NCBI GenBank assembly: GCA_003559985.1
Contig: PWJP01000260.1
Location: 1 to 13,614, forward strand
From: Saprospirales bacterium
GTDB taxonomy: Bacteria > Bacteroidota > Bacteroidia > Chitinophagales > Saprospiraceae
Direction: 5' to 3'
Length of the DNA stretch: 13,614 bases
The number at the start of each line of letters is the position of its first letter. The first letter of the stretch is position 1. Positions 1 to 5,868 of the stretch are shown piece by piece. The notes under the pieces were generated by a model that worked only from the letters and a program-made list of their open reading frames with translations, was not told where the DNA came from and ran no database searches. The translations under genes and the position numbers were made by a program.

Positions 1-494
1 GACTGGCCAATCAGGAGGTCATCAAGTGGATCTTCAAAATGTGCGATTCAATCGGCAGTAAAAACCCGACCAAAGAGCAAATTGCCGACTACGTAAATAA
101 GACGCTGGAAGCCGGGCAGGTTATTCCGGGTTACGGCCACGCGGTACTCCGCCAGCCGGACCCCCGCTTCGTAGCTCAAAAGAAATTTGCCGAGGAATAC
201 ATCGATGATTCCGACGTGGTGAGCGTGGTTTGGAAGGTGTATGAGGTTGTTCCCGATATTTTGAAATCACTGGGTAAGGTGAAAAATCCATGGCCCAACG
301 TGGATGCCCACTCTGGTGCACTTCTCGTGCATTACGGTGTCGATCAGTTCAGTTATTACACGGTACTTTTCGGCGTGTCCAGAGCATTGGGTGTGTTGTC
401 CTCGCTTTGCTGGTCAAGAGCACTGGGACTTCCACTGGAACGACCCAAATCCGTAACCTCGGAGTGGCTTTTGGATCAGGTCAGGGACAAGTAA
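1..494 (+). CDS. gltA: Citrate synthase, C-terminal part (5' truncated by window)
   Basis: Condenses acetyl-CoA and oxaloacetate to citrate at the entry of the TCA cycle, in the cytoplasm. The reading frame is open from base 3, upstream of the first ATG at 39, so the gene starts outside the window; LANQEVIKWIF at the edge is the conserved stretch after the family's HG-rich motif. Visible active-site blocks are PGYGHAVLR with the catalytic His (codon 138-140), NVDAHSG with the catalytic Asp (codon 303-305), and the substrate-binding Arg regions VSRALG and WSRALG followed by LERPKS. These match the eukaryote-like citrate synthase subgroup rather than the hexameric E. coli type, in line with Bacteroidota. 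The gene ends with TAA at 492-494 and is followed by the repeat field. About a third of the protein is visible and the family call is very secure; the symbol is by function only. Confidence 0.95.
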   Translation, partial: LANQEVIKWIFKMCDSIGSKNPTKEQIADYVNKTLEAGQVIPGYGHAVLRQPDPRFVAQKKFAEEYIDDSDVVSVVWKVYEVVPDILKSLGKVKNPWPNVDAHSGALLVHYGVDQFSYYTVLFGVSRALGVLSSLCWSRALGLPLERPKSVTSEWLLDQVRDK

Positions 495-619
495 TTGACC
501 GGCTACCAGAGCGTAAATTCCCATTAGTCGATTTCTCGCGCAGAATTCAACTGTCAACTGATTGTTGGTAGAGGTAGTCCATGCTATGTATTTAGCAGTA
601 TTATTTTTGTCATCTGTAG

Positions 620-639
620 ATACGCACGGCCGTGCGTAT
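620..639. repeat. Perfect 20-nt palindrome
   Basis: ATACGCACGGCCGTGCGTAT reads identically on both strands with no spacer. It lies 125 bp after the citrate synthase stop. It could be a dispersed palindromic repeat, a protein-binding site, or a hairpin in the gltA 3' UTR. There is no clean T-run directly after it, so it is not a textbook intrinsic terminator. Confidence 0.75.
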
Positions 640-680
640 TGATCCATAATTTTTATCCCTCCTATTCCTGTATCAAATTC

Positions 681-720
681 CGTGGAATCCGTATAATCCA
701 TTAAAATCCGTGATTCAGAC
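681..720. repeat. AATCCGT-type imperfect tandem words
   Basis: Three imperfect words (AATCCGTAT, AATCCATTA, AATCCGTGA) follow one another at about 9-11-nt spacing, ending in TTCAGAC. The block looks like a fragment of a dispersed non-coding repeat; no coding or RNA role is evident. Confidence 0.5.
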
Positions 721-827
721 AAAGTGCGAATTGGTTTCTCGCAAAGCCGCAAGGCCGCAAAGAAAGGCGCAAAGGAACCTTTTCCCGGCAAAATAACCCT
801 AGAAAATCAACAATACCTGCACAAAGA

Positions 828-878
828 TATACTGCCGGCTACATCAAGGTCGCGGTCTCGCAAACAACTCAAAACTCA
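828..878 (+). repeat. Composite repeat core, copy 1
   Basis: These 51 nt, from TATACTGCCGGCTACATC to CAACTCAAAACTCA, are identical to 1308-1358. The half rich in C and G (CTGCCGGCTACATCAAGG then TCGCGGTCTCG) is followed by a low-complexity ACTCAAAACTC tail that continues to about 893. AAAATCAACAA sits upstream, its GAA starting 29 nt before the ACTGCC. The strand is arbitrary because no function is known. Confidence 0.85.
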
Positions 879-930
879 AAACTCACAACTCAACAAGCCA
901 TCCGCCATCAACCATCGACCAATAAACATC

Positions 931-964
931 TGGTCCACCACAGGGGAACAGAGGTCACAGAGAG
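931..964. repeat. CACCACAGGGGAAC-type block, copy 1
   Basis: This 34-nt block resembles 1397-1430 at 28 of 34 positions by eye; both begin TGGT(C/T)CACCACAGGGGAAC. A looser relative is at 1077-1110. CACAGAGG-type words of this sort are common non-coding dispersed repeats in environmental bacterial genomes (general knowledge, not checked here). Confidence 0.6.
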
Positions 965-1176
965 TGCGAAATATCCTCGAAAATCAACAACCCTAAACAA
1001 TATATATATTCCTGAAAACCAAATACCTGCGTCCTCCATAAGCCATCAACCATCCGCTATCCGCCATCAACCCATCAGGTTCACCGCAGAGATCGCTGAG
1101 TACGCAGAGGTTTCGCGGAGAATAAATTGACCAAAAGTCCTGGCGACTTCCTTTGCGTTCTCTGGGTCCTCCCCAT

Positions 1177-1194
1177 CCCCCAAAGCATTGGGGG
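1177..1194. repeat. Near-perfect 18-nt palindrome (copy A)
   Basis: CCCCCAAAGCATTGGGGG differs by one base from the perfect palindrome at 1508-1525. Flanking bases are also alike (CTCC/TCTCC before, GGCAAG/GCCAAG after), so the two are copies of one element. Confidence 0.7.
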
Positions 1195-1307
1195 GCAAGT
1201 GCGGTGAGTAAATGGGAAGGTAAAGAATCACCGCAAAACCCGCCAGGTTCCACCGAAATGCTATTCGCCGGAGAAATCCCCAAAAACAATCAACCCCCAA
1301 GTATAAC

Positions 1308-1358
1308 TATACTGCCGGCTACATCAAGGTCGCGGTCTCGCAAACAACTCAAAACTCA
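1308..1358 (+). repeat. Composite repeat core, copy 2
   Basis: Identical over 51 nt to 828-878 and placed 480 bp after it. The tail diverges after the core (ACTCATAACTAAAAACTC) and is followed by a GCCATCTGCC block. The upstream word is AAAAACAATCAACCCC, again starting 29 nt before ACTGCC. Confidence 0.85.
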
Positions 1359-1396
1359 TAACTAAAAACTCAAATAGCCATCTGCCAATAACCGTT

Positions 1397-1430
1397 TGGT
1401 TCACCACAGGGGAACGGAGAGCACGGAGAA
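1397..1430. repeat. CACCACAGGGGAAC-type block, copy 2
   Basis: Second copy of the block at 931-964, with six differences. It begins the stretch that leads through GCAAAG words to the third core copy. Confidence 0.6.
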
Positions 1431-1507
1431 TGATGTAGCGAAATTTCAGGAATTGTAGTAAGGAATGTAATTTTAGCGAAAGTTCTATGGCTGAGAATTT
1501 GGTTTCT

Positions 1508-1525
1508 CCCCCAAAGCTTTGGGGG
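1508..1525. repeat. Perfect 18-nt palindrome (copy B)
   Basis: CCCCCAAAGCTTTGGGGG is a perfect palindrome and a sister of 1177-1194. It could form a short strong hairpin in RNA or a dyad for a DNA-binding protein. It leads directly into the GCAAAG words of the third repeat unit. Confidence 0.7.
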
Positions 1526-1603
1526 CCAAGCCGCAAAGGAAGGCGCAAAGAAACCTTTTTCCAGAAATCATCTTCAAAAATCAACAACCCCCGCAAAGGG
1601 AAT

Positions 1604-1652
1604 TACTGCCGGCTACATCAAGGTCGCGGTTTCGCAAACAACTCAAAACTCA
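1604..1652 (+). repeat. Composite repeat core, copy 3
   Basis: Matches copies 1 and 2 over 49 nt with one C-to-T difference at 1631. The low-complexity tail runs on to about 1679 and so overlaps the ribH stop codon (1671-1673, minus strand). The upstream AAAAATCAACAACCC word begins 29 nt before ACTGCC, as in the other copies. Confidence 0.85.
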
Positions 1653-1670
1653 CAACTCACAACTAAAAAC

Positions 1671-2189
1671 TCAAAACCCTATACTACGTGATTTCTTCTC
1701 GAGTTCCTGATTCAATTTGATCATGCTGACAGCAGCTACTGCAGCTTCAATACCTTTGTTGCCGTGTTTTCCGCCGGCCCGGTCCAGTGCCTGGTCCATA
1801 TTCAGGGGAGTGAGGACTCCGAATATGCAGGGTGTACCGGAGGTGAGGCTTAGTTGGGTCAGTCCGGTTGAGACGGCCTGATTGATGTAGTCGTTATGAG
1901 GAGTTTCTCCCTTGATGACGCAACCCAGGCAGATAATTGCACTGAATTTGTCGTGTTTTAAGAGACTTCGCGCACCCATGGGGAGTTCATAGGAGCCTGG
2001 CACTCTGATTGCCTTTAGGTTGTCTTTATCAAAACCGTAATGAAGCAGTGTGTCCGTGGCGCCTTGTTGAAGTGTAGATGTTATTTCCTCATTCCACTCA
2101 GCCACTACCAGCCCTACCTTGATTTTCTCCGGGTTTTTGATGGAGATGTCCTTGAGTTCAGAGAGATCTGTCTTTTTGGGTTTGGCCAT
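1671..2189 (-). CDS. ribH: 6,7-dimethyl-8-ribityllumazine synthase
   Basis: Penultimate enzyme of riboflavin synthesis: it joins 5-amino-6-ribitylaminouracil and 3,4-dihydroxy-2-butanone-4-phosphate to form lumazine, usually as a pentamer or 60-mer shell in the cytoplasm. The 172-residue protein shows the family blocks in order: AEWNEEI (30-36, aromatic ring-stacking position W32), VPGSYELP (63-70), CVIKGETPHNDYI (90-102, with H98 as the expected catalytic His) and FGVLT...DRAGGKHGNKG (123-146, R137 in the phosphate region). The first 20 residues are a charged extension before the core. The start ATG has no Shine-Dalgarno; a TAATTTTG match lies 33 bp upstream. The last residues (KSRSIGF) and the TGA stop run into the tail of repeat copy 3, so the extreme C-terminus may have been altered by the repeat. 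It is downstream of the TPR gene on the same strand with a 67-bp gap. Confidence 0.97.
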   Translation of the reverse strand: MAKPKKTDLSELKDISIKNPEKIKVGLVVAEWNEEITSTLQQGATDTLLHYGFDKDNLKAIRVPGSYELPMGARSLLKHDKFSAIICLGCVIKGETPHNDYINQAVSTGLTQLSLTSGTPCIFGVLTPLNMDQALDRAGGKHGNKGIEAAVAAVSMIKLNQELEKKSRSIGF

Positions 2190-2221
2190 GTCGTGAAAAT
2201 GAAAGGAGGCAAACCGGAAGG

Positions 2222-2229
2222 CAAAATTA
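2222..2229 (-). promoter_or_regulatory. Putative -7 element for ribH
   Basis: On the minus strand this reads TAATTTTG, a full match to the Bacteroidota -7 consensus TAnnTTTG, 33 bp before the ribH start. No TTG was found at the expected 17-23 nt further upstream, so this is a weak call. Confidence 0.35.
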
Positions 2230-2256
2230 CCTCCCGATTACCATTATCTTAAAGGA

Positions 2257-2949
2257 TTATCCCGCAGCTCTCGCCCTGGCGATAAAGCGATCTGCTTCTG
2301 CGCTTTCCTGAGAATTCGGATATTCTCGCTTGAGGTCTTCAAAGACCGTAATGGCATCTGAGCTTCTGCCCTCGTGTATGAGTGCCAGACCGTATTTTTG
2401 CATGAAGTAGGGCGTGAGGAAGGGATTGTCTCCTGCCCTGACAGCCCTCCGGTAAGACCTAATGGCATTGTCAAAATCTCCCTTTTCAGCATAAGCATCG
2501 CCCAGTGCTCCGTGTTTCATTATAGAGGTAACATCTTCATTGGGACTGAAACTTCTGAGGTGATCTATCGCATCGTCGTATCTTCCGAGATTCAGGTAGG
2601 AAATACCTGCGTAGTACCTTGAGAGGTTGGCAGCAGTGGTGCCCCGGTATTGATCAATGATGCCGAGAAAACCCGGATAACCACCACCCGGATTTTCCAG
2701 TGCAAGGGCAAATGAATCCCGCTCGAATTGCATCTGTGCGCGGAACATTTGCTCCTGGGCACTTATATCGCGGGGTATTTTGTACATGTTTTGGTACATA
2801 AACCAGCCGGCTACAATAAATACCAGGCCGAGAATAACGCTCAAAACAATGTGTTGATTACGCTCAATCCAATCTACGGCCGATTCCCTGGCTTCCGTAA
2901 TATCGACCAGTGTTTCGTCCTTTTTCTTGTCTCTTCTCCTTCTTGCCAT
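2257..2949 (-). CDS. Membrane-anchored tetratricopeptide-repeat protein (YfgM/TPR_21-like)
   Basis: 230 residues. A strongly basic N-terminus (ARRRRDKKK) and an acidic/amphipathic stretch precede one hydrophobic helix at about residues 34-52. The protein is therefore predicted to be anchored in the inner membrane with its C-terminal domain in the periplasm. The rest is helical TPR: SRYYAGISYLNLGRYDDAIDHL, HGALGDAYAEKGDFDNAIRSYRRAV and YGLALIHEGRSSDAITVFEDL carry the small/aromatic pattern of TPRs, followed by a final helix with EADRFIARARAAG. This layout resembles the YfgM family (SecYEG-ancillary, periplasmic chaperone context), but that function is not shown by the sequence. From memory, a TPR gene beside ribH is frequent in Bacteroidota, often near recF. 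The two may be co-transcribed. No partner is visible that fixes the role. Confidence 0.88.
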   Translation of the reverse strand: MARRRRDKKKDETLVDITEARESAVDWIERNQHIVLSVILGLVFIVAGWFMYQNMYKIPRDISAQEQMFRAQMQFERDSFALALENPGGGYPGFLGIIDQYRGTTAANLSRYYAGISYLNLGRYDDAIDHLRSFSPNEDVTSIMKHGALGDAYAEKGDFDNAIRSYRRAVRAGDNPFLTPYFMQKYGLALIHEGRSSDAITVFEDLKREYPNSQESAEADRFIARARAAG

Positions 2950-2973
2950 TGTAATTGTTTATGAAAATTCCCG

Positions 2974-2981
2974 CAAAAATA
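2974..2981 (-). promoter_or_regulatory. Putative -7 element for the TPR gene
   Basis: Reads TATTTTTG on the minus strand, matching TAnnTTTG, 24 bp before the TPR start. It lies downstream of the pdhA terminator, which fits a separate promoter. No well-spaced -33 TTG is present. Confidence 0.35.
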
Positions 2982-3026
2982 GGGAATATTTGATCAATCG
3001 GTAAAACATAGATCAAAATAAAATTT

Positions 3027-3046
3027 GAATACCGGCAAGGGTATTC
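3027..3046 (-). terminator. Intrinsic terminator of pdhA
   Basis: A perfect 7-bp inverted repeat (GAATACC / GGTATTC) with a 6-nt loop begins 25 bp after the pdhA stop. In the minus-strand direction it is followed by AAATTTTATTTT, a T-rich run. This separates pdhA transcription from the TPR-ribH pair. Confidence 0.7.
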
Positions 3047-3070
3047 TTGTACCTTTCTGATTGTCAGTAA

Positions 3071-4099
3071 TTAGTGCTTTATGAAAGGATAATCTTCCTG
3101 CAGGTAGTTATCGGTATAAAGTTCGGATGCAGGTGGAAAATCGGATTCTTCCGCAAATTTTACGGCCTCCTTAATCTCCTCCTTGATGGCATCTTTGATC
3201 TCCTTTATCTCATCTTCGCTGGCGATTTTTTCATCTAAAATTCGTTTCTCCAGCGTTTTCACCGGGTCTTTATCCTGGTAATCCTTGAGCTCGTCCCTGG
3301 AGCGATAATTGGCCGGGTCGGAAACGGAGTGCCCCTTGTATCGATAGGTTTTTATCTCCAGAAAATAGGGACCCTTGCCCGCTCTGATGTGTTTGGCTGC
3401 TTTTTCCAGTGCTTCGTGTACACTCTCCGGGTTCATACCATCCACAGGCTCCGATGGCATTTCGAATGCAGAACCGATTTTGTATATGTCGGTGACATTG
3501 CTGGTCCGCTTTACCGAGGTGCCCATTGCGTAATGGTTGTTTTCACAGATGTAAAGTACGGGGAGCTTCCAGGTCATGGCCATATTAAATGATTCAAAAA
3601 GCGATCCCTGACGAGCCGCTCCGTCTCCAAACATGGTCACGCTGATATTATCAGTTCCCCTGTATTGTTCTGCCAGACCGATGCCTGTTCCGATGGGAAT
3701 TTGCGCTCCCACAATTCCGTTTCCACCAAAGTAGCGGTATTTTTTGCTAAAAAAGTGCATTGAGCCACCCTTTCCCTTGTTGCAGCCATCAAATTTTCCG
3801 AACAACTCTGCCATGCAGGATTTGGTGTCCAGTCCGCGGGCGATACCAATTCCGTGCTGCCTGTAACCGGTGACTACAGCATCTTCAGGTCTGATTGCAG
3901 TCATCATTCCGGCTGCAATGGCCTCCTGGCCTATATAGACATGGAGGAATCCCCTGATTTTTTGCTGGCCGTACATCATGAGGGCTCGCTCTTCAAATCT
4001 CCTGATTCGGAGCATGTTTTCATACCACAACAGGTAAGTATCCTTGTCATAGGCCTTTTTGGCCCTGCTTTTTCGCTTATTCGTCGCTGTCTTAGCCAT
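3071..4099 (-). CDS. pdhA: Pyruvate dehydrogenase E1 component, alpha subunit
   Basis: Thiamine-diphosphate-dependent decarboxylation of pyruvate in the pyruvate dehydrogenase complex, as an alpha2beta2 tetramer. With the start chosen here the protein has 342 residues, normal for bacterial E1 alpha. Landmarks are RIRRFEE (31-37), YRQHGIGIARG (79-89), GKGGSMHFF (109-117), the ThDP/Mg motif GDGAARQG...ENN (158-188) and YRYKGHSVSDPANYR (252-266), the active-site loop with H257. The frame is open for 26 more codons to an ATG at 4177, but that extension is not family-like and a -7 promoter match overlaps that ATG, so the start at 4099 (MAKTATNK) is preferred. No E1 beta, E2 or E3 gene is next to it; the beta subunit must be encoded elsewhere. 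The Lys/Arg-rich first 16 residues are a usual variable N-terminus. A branched-chain 2-oxoacid E1 alpha is less likely given close agreement with PdhA blocks. Confidence 0.94.
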   Translation of the reverse strand: MAKTATNKRKSRAKKAYDKDTYLLWYENMLRIRRFEERALMMYGQQKIRGFLHVYIGQEAIAAGMMTAIRPEDAVVTGYRQHGIGIARGLDTKSCMAELFGKFDGCNKGKGGSMHFFSKKYRYFGGNGIVGAQIPIGTGIGLAEQYRGTDNISVTMFGDGAARQGSLFESFNMAMTWKLPVLYICENNHYAMGTSVKRTSNVTDIYKIGSAFEMPSEPVDGMNPESVHEALEKAAKHIRAGKGPYFLEIKTYRYKGHSVSDPANYRSRDELKDYQDKDPVKTLEKRILDEKIASEDEIKEIKDAIKEEIKEAVKFAEESDFPPASELYTDNYLQEDYPFIKH

Positions 4100-4162
4100 C
4101 GGTTCGAATGCTTTTCTTTTGAAAAATCTCACTAAAACAACCAGCTTTTGTGCCGGGCTGTT

Positions 4163-4170
4163 TAAATTTG
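4163..4170 (+). promoter_or_regulatory. Putative -7 element for recF
   Basis: TAAATTTG on the plus strand matches TAnnTTTG, 147 bp upstream of the recF start. There is no TTG at the usual distance upstream. It faces the minus-strand match at 4175-4182 with 4 bp between them. Confidence 0.25.
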
Positions 4171-4174
4171 GGCA

Positions 4175-4182
4175 CAAAACTA
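4175..4182 (-). promoter_or_regulatory. Putative -7 element for pdhA
   Basis: Reads TAGTTTTG on the minus strand (TAnnTTTG), 75 bp upstream of the preferred pdhA start and overlapping the alternative ATG at 4177. No TTG at 17-23 nt further upstream was found. Confidence 0.35.
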
Positions 4183-4317
4183 ATAAACCTGTCAGTGACT
4201 TTGTACCATTTTGAGGTTTTTTTGGTCCGGGAGTACAAATCCAACAGTAAAATTACGCACTGGTGATATCTGCTGCTGAACCCGGTGATTTTTTTCAAAA
4301 CATAATCCATAGACAAA

Positions 4318-5442
4318 TTGGCCTTTAGAAGATTGGGATTGACACAATTCAGAAACCACGGACTTTCGCGATTTGACTTCCCGACCCGTGTGGTGGGTAT
4401 TGCCGGACCAAATGGCAGTGGAAAAACCACTGTGCTGGATGCCCTCCATTTTATTTCAGTTGGGAAGGGGCTCACGGCAGCAACCGACCTGGCTTATCTG
4501 ATGGATGGCGAGGACTTTTTTCGTCTGGAATGTATAGCCCTACAAGAGGGAGTGGATAAAAAAATAGTAATCAAGTACCGGAAGGGAAAGGGGAAAGTTC
4601 TGGAAGTGGACGACTCGCGGCTCACAAAGCTCGTTGAACACGTCGGCAGTTTTCCGGTGGTTAGTATGATTCCACAGGACATCGACCTCATTTTGTCGGG
4701 AAGCAGGGAGCGAAGGAGGGTGATGGACCTCACCTTTTCCCAGATCGACCGGGAGTATTTTGAATCCCTGGTCCACTATCGGAAACTTATGCGACAGCGG
4801 AATGCCTTTTTGAAAAAGGCGTTGAAAACCGGGGTGGTCAACTGGGAATTGCTGAAGACCTACGACCGTAGAATAAAACCCCATGCGGATATTATTTACG
4901 ACGCGAGAAATGAATACTGTGGCGAGCTTCTCAGACATTTTAAATCCTACTACTCGGATATTTCGGGAGGGTCTGAAAAGGTGGAATTTAGCTACCTATC
5001 CCAACTCCACGATGCTACATATGGCGACCTGACTGTCCGTTTTTCCGAAAAGGACCGGGTGATGGGGCGTTCCCACGGAGGTATCCACAAAGACGATCTG
5101 GATTTTACCCTCCTCAATCGCAAACTCAGGGATGTGGCTTCTCAGGGGCAACTGAAATCCACTGTACTGGCTCTTAAACTGGCATCCCACAAGTTGATCA
5201 GAAATCGCACGGGCATCGACCCCGCCTTTTTACTGGATGATCTTTTTGACAGACTGGACATAGAGCGGGCCTCCAATTTTCTCCACACAGTCAAGGAGCA
5301 CACCACCGGCCAGATATTTATCACGGACACCAATGTCGAGCGCCTAACCAGTGCCATATCCTCCATGAATGAAAGATTCACTATCTTTTCGATCCTTAAG
5401 GGAAGAGTAGTGGATATGATTGATTCGCAAAAAAACAGATGA
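4318..5442 (+). CDS. recF: DNA replication and repair protein RecF
   Basis: SMC-like ATPase that loads RecA at single-strand gaps together with RecO and RecR. 374 residues, the normal length. Features: Walker A GPNGSGKTT (30-38), the GGIHKDDLDF block (254-263; family form GPHRDDL), the ABC signature SQGQLKS (275-281), and Walker B AFLLDDLFDRLD (303-314). The start is TTG at 4318: the only stop-free upstream codons are TCC, ATA, GAC and AAA after a TAA at 4303. Starting here aligns AFRRLGLTQFRNHGL exactly with the conserved RecF N-terminus (MxLxxLxLxNFRNY). The gene is divergent from pdhA with a 218-bp shared intergenic region. It overlaps the next gene by 4 bp (ATGA), so the two are very likely translated from one mRNA. 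Confidence 0.96.
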   Translation: MAFRRLGLTQFRNHGLSRFDFPTRVVGIAGPNGSGKTTVLDALHFISVGKGLTAATDLAYLMDGEDFFRLECIALQEGVDKKIVIKYRKGKGKVLEVDDSRLTKLVEHVGSFPVVSMIPQDIDLILSGSRERRRVMDLTFSQIDREYFESLVHYRKLMRQRNAFLKKALKTGVVNWELLKTYDRRIKPHADIIYDARNEYCGELLRHFKSYYSDISGGSEKVEFSYLSQLHDATYGDLTVRFSEKDRVMGRSHGGIHKDDLDFTLLNRKLRDVASQGQLKSTVLALKLASHKLIRNRTGIDPAFLLDDLFDRLDIERASNFLHTVKEHTTGQIFITDTNVERLTSAISSMNERFTIFSILKGRVVDMIDSQKNR

Positions 5443-5735
5443 TGTTCAAAAAGAGTAATGAGCAAAAATTAGGAGATATACTAAAGCAATTTTCTTCAAA
5501 AAGAAAGATAAAACCGGGTTACGACCAATACCGGGTAAAAAAGTGGTGGCACGAAAACATGGGCGGTATGATCAATGACCAAACCAACCGGCTTTACCTC
5601 AATCAAAAAACGCTCTATATCTCTGTAAATTCAGCCTCCCTGCGGTCGGAACTCAATATGAGCCGCGACGCACTCAGAGAGAAAATCAACAGAGAGCTGG
5701 ACGGGGAAGTGGTGGAAAAGATCGTTGTGCGGTGA
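5439..5735 (+). CDS. dciA: DUF721 / DciA-like helicase-associated protein
   Basis: 98 residues, or 97 if the second ATG is used. It shows the DUF721 pattern: a basic N-terminal helix (KLGDILKQFSSKRK), a VKKWWHENMGGMINDQT block (about 29-45; the W..x..G..I..x.T pattern), then a strand-like YLNQKTLYISVNSASLRSEL and a closing helix REKINRELDGEVVEKIVV. DUF721 proteins of the DciA type act as loaders or operators of the replicative DnaB helicase in bacteria lacking DnaC; Bacteroidota carry short versions like this one. The role here rests on family membership and on coupling to recF (ATGA overlap). Symbol given by family; moderate certainty that it acts as DciA. Confidence 0.85.
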   Translation: MMFKKSNEQKLGDILKQFSSKRKIKPGYDQYRVKKWWHENMGGMINDQTNRLYLNQKTLYISVNSASLRSELNMSRDALREKINRELDGEVVEKIVVR

Positions 5736-5750
5736 AGGGTTTTTATTAAT

Positions 5751-5784
5751 CCAGGCGGCAGGAAAGAGATACCTGATGCCCTGG
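5751..5784. other. Imperfect stem-loop after dciA
   Basis: CCAGG...CAGG pairs with CCTG...CCTGG around a 9-nt loop, with an internal mismatch of 3-4 nt. It starts 16 bp after the dciA stop, where a terminator would be expected, but no T-run follows on the plus strand. It may be a weak or factor-dependent terminator. Confidence 0.3.
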
Positions 5785-5838
5785 CCAAATTTCAATCGTC
5801 CATTTTCCGGTCCTCACTCGAAGTTTGCAGATTATACG

Positions 5839-5846
5839 TAATTTTG
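5839..5846 (+). promoter_or_regulatory. Putative -7 element for the NTT-HEAT gene
   Basis: TAATTTTG matches TAnnTTTG and sits 22 bp before the ATG at 5869. No TTG at the usual spacing was found. Confidence 0.35.
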
Positions 5847-5868
5847 GTCCAATTAAAACAACAGGCAG

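Larger units (their letters stand above)
495..1670. repeat. Gene-free, repeat-rich intergenic region (about 1.18 kb)
   Basis: No convincing gene lies between the citrate synthase stop and the ribH stop. The stretch is a mosaic of short repeated words. These are a 20-nt palindrome near 620, AATCCGT-type words at 681-720, GCAAAG/CCGCAAG words at 738-775 and 1529-1551, and CACAGAGG/CACCACAGG-type blocks at 931-964, 1077-1110 and 1397-1430. There are also GCCATC-rich blocks at 897-916, 1041-1073 and 1377-1394, and three copies of a GC-rich core followed by an ACTCAAAACTC tail. The order is loosely repeated: CACAGAGG- or GCAAAG-like block, then AAAATCAACAA, then core plus tail, then GCCATC block. 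Short open frames across the region give low-complexity peptides and are not believable proteins. From general knowledge, similar words are scattered in many Bacteroidota intergenic regions; their function is unknown to me. Confidence 0.8.

Noticed and set aside
620..639. Intrinsic terminator of citrate synthase
   Set aside because: The palindrome has no loop-forming spacer and no adjacent T-run, and is 125 bp from the stop codon.
828..1652. CRISPR array
   Set aside because: Only three copies, with irregular distances of 480 and 294 bp, no uniform spacers and no cas genes.
724..1710. Three short plus-strand open frames sharing LPATSRSRSRKQLKT
   Set aside because: They are translations of the repeat core with low-complexity ends, differ in length, lack any domain, and the last overlaps ribH on the other strand.
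4100..4177. N-terminal extension of PdhA to the ATG at 4177
   Set aside because: The 26 extra residues are not family-like and a -7 promoter match overlaps that ATG.
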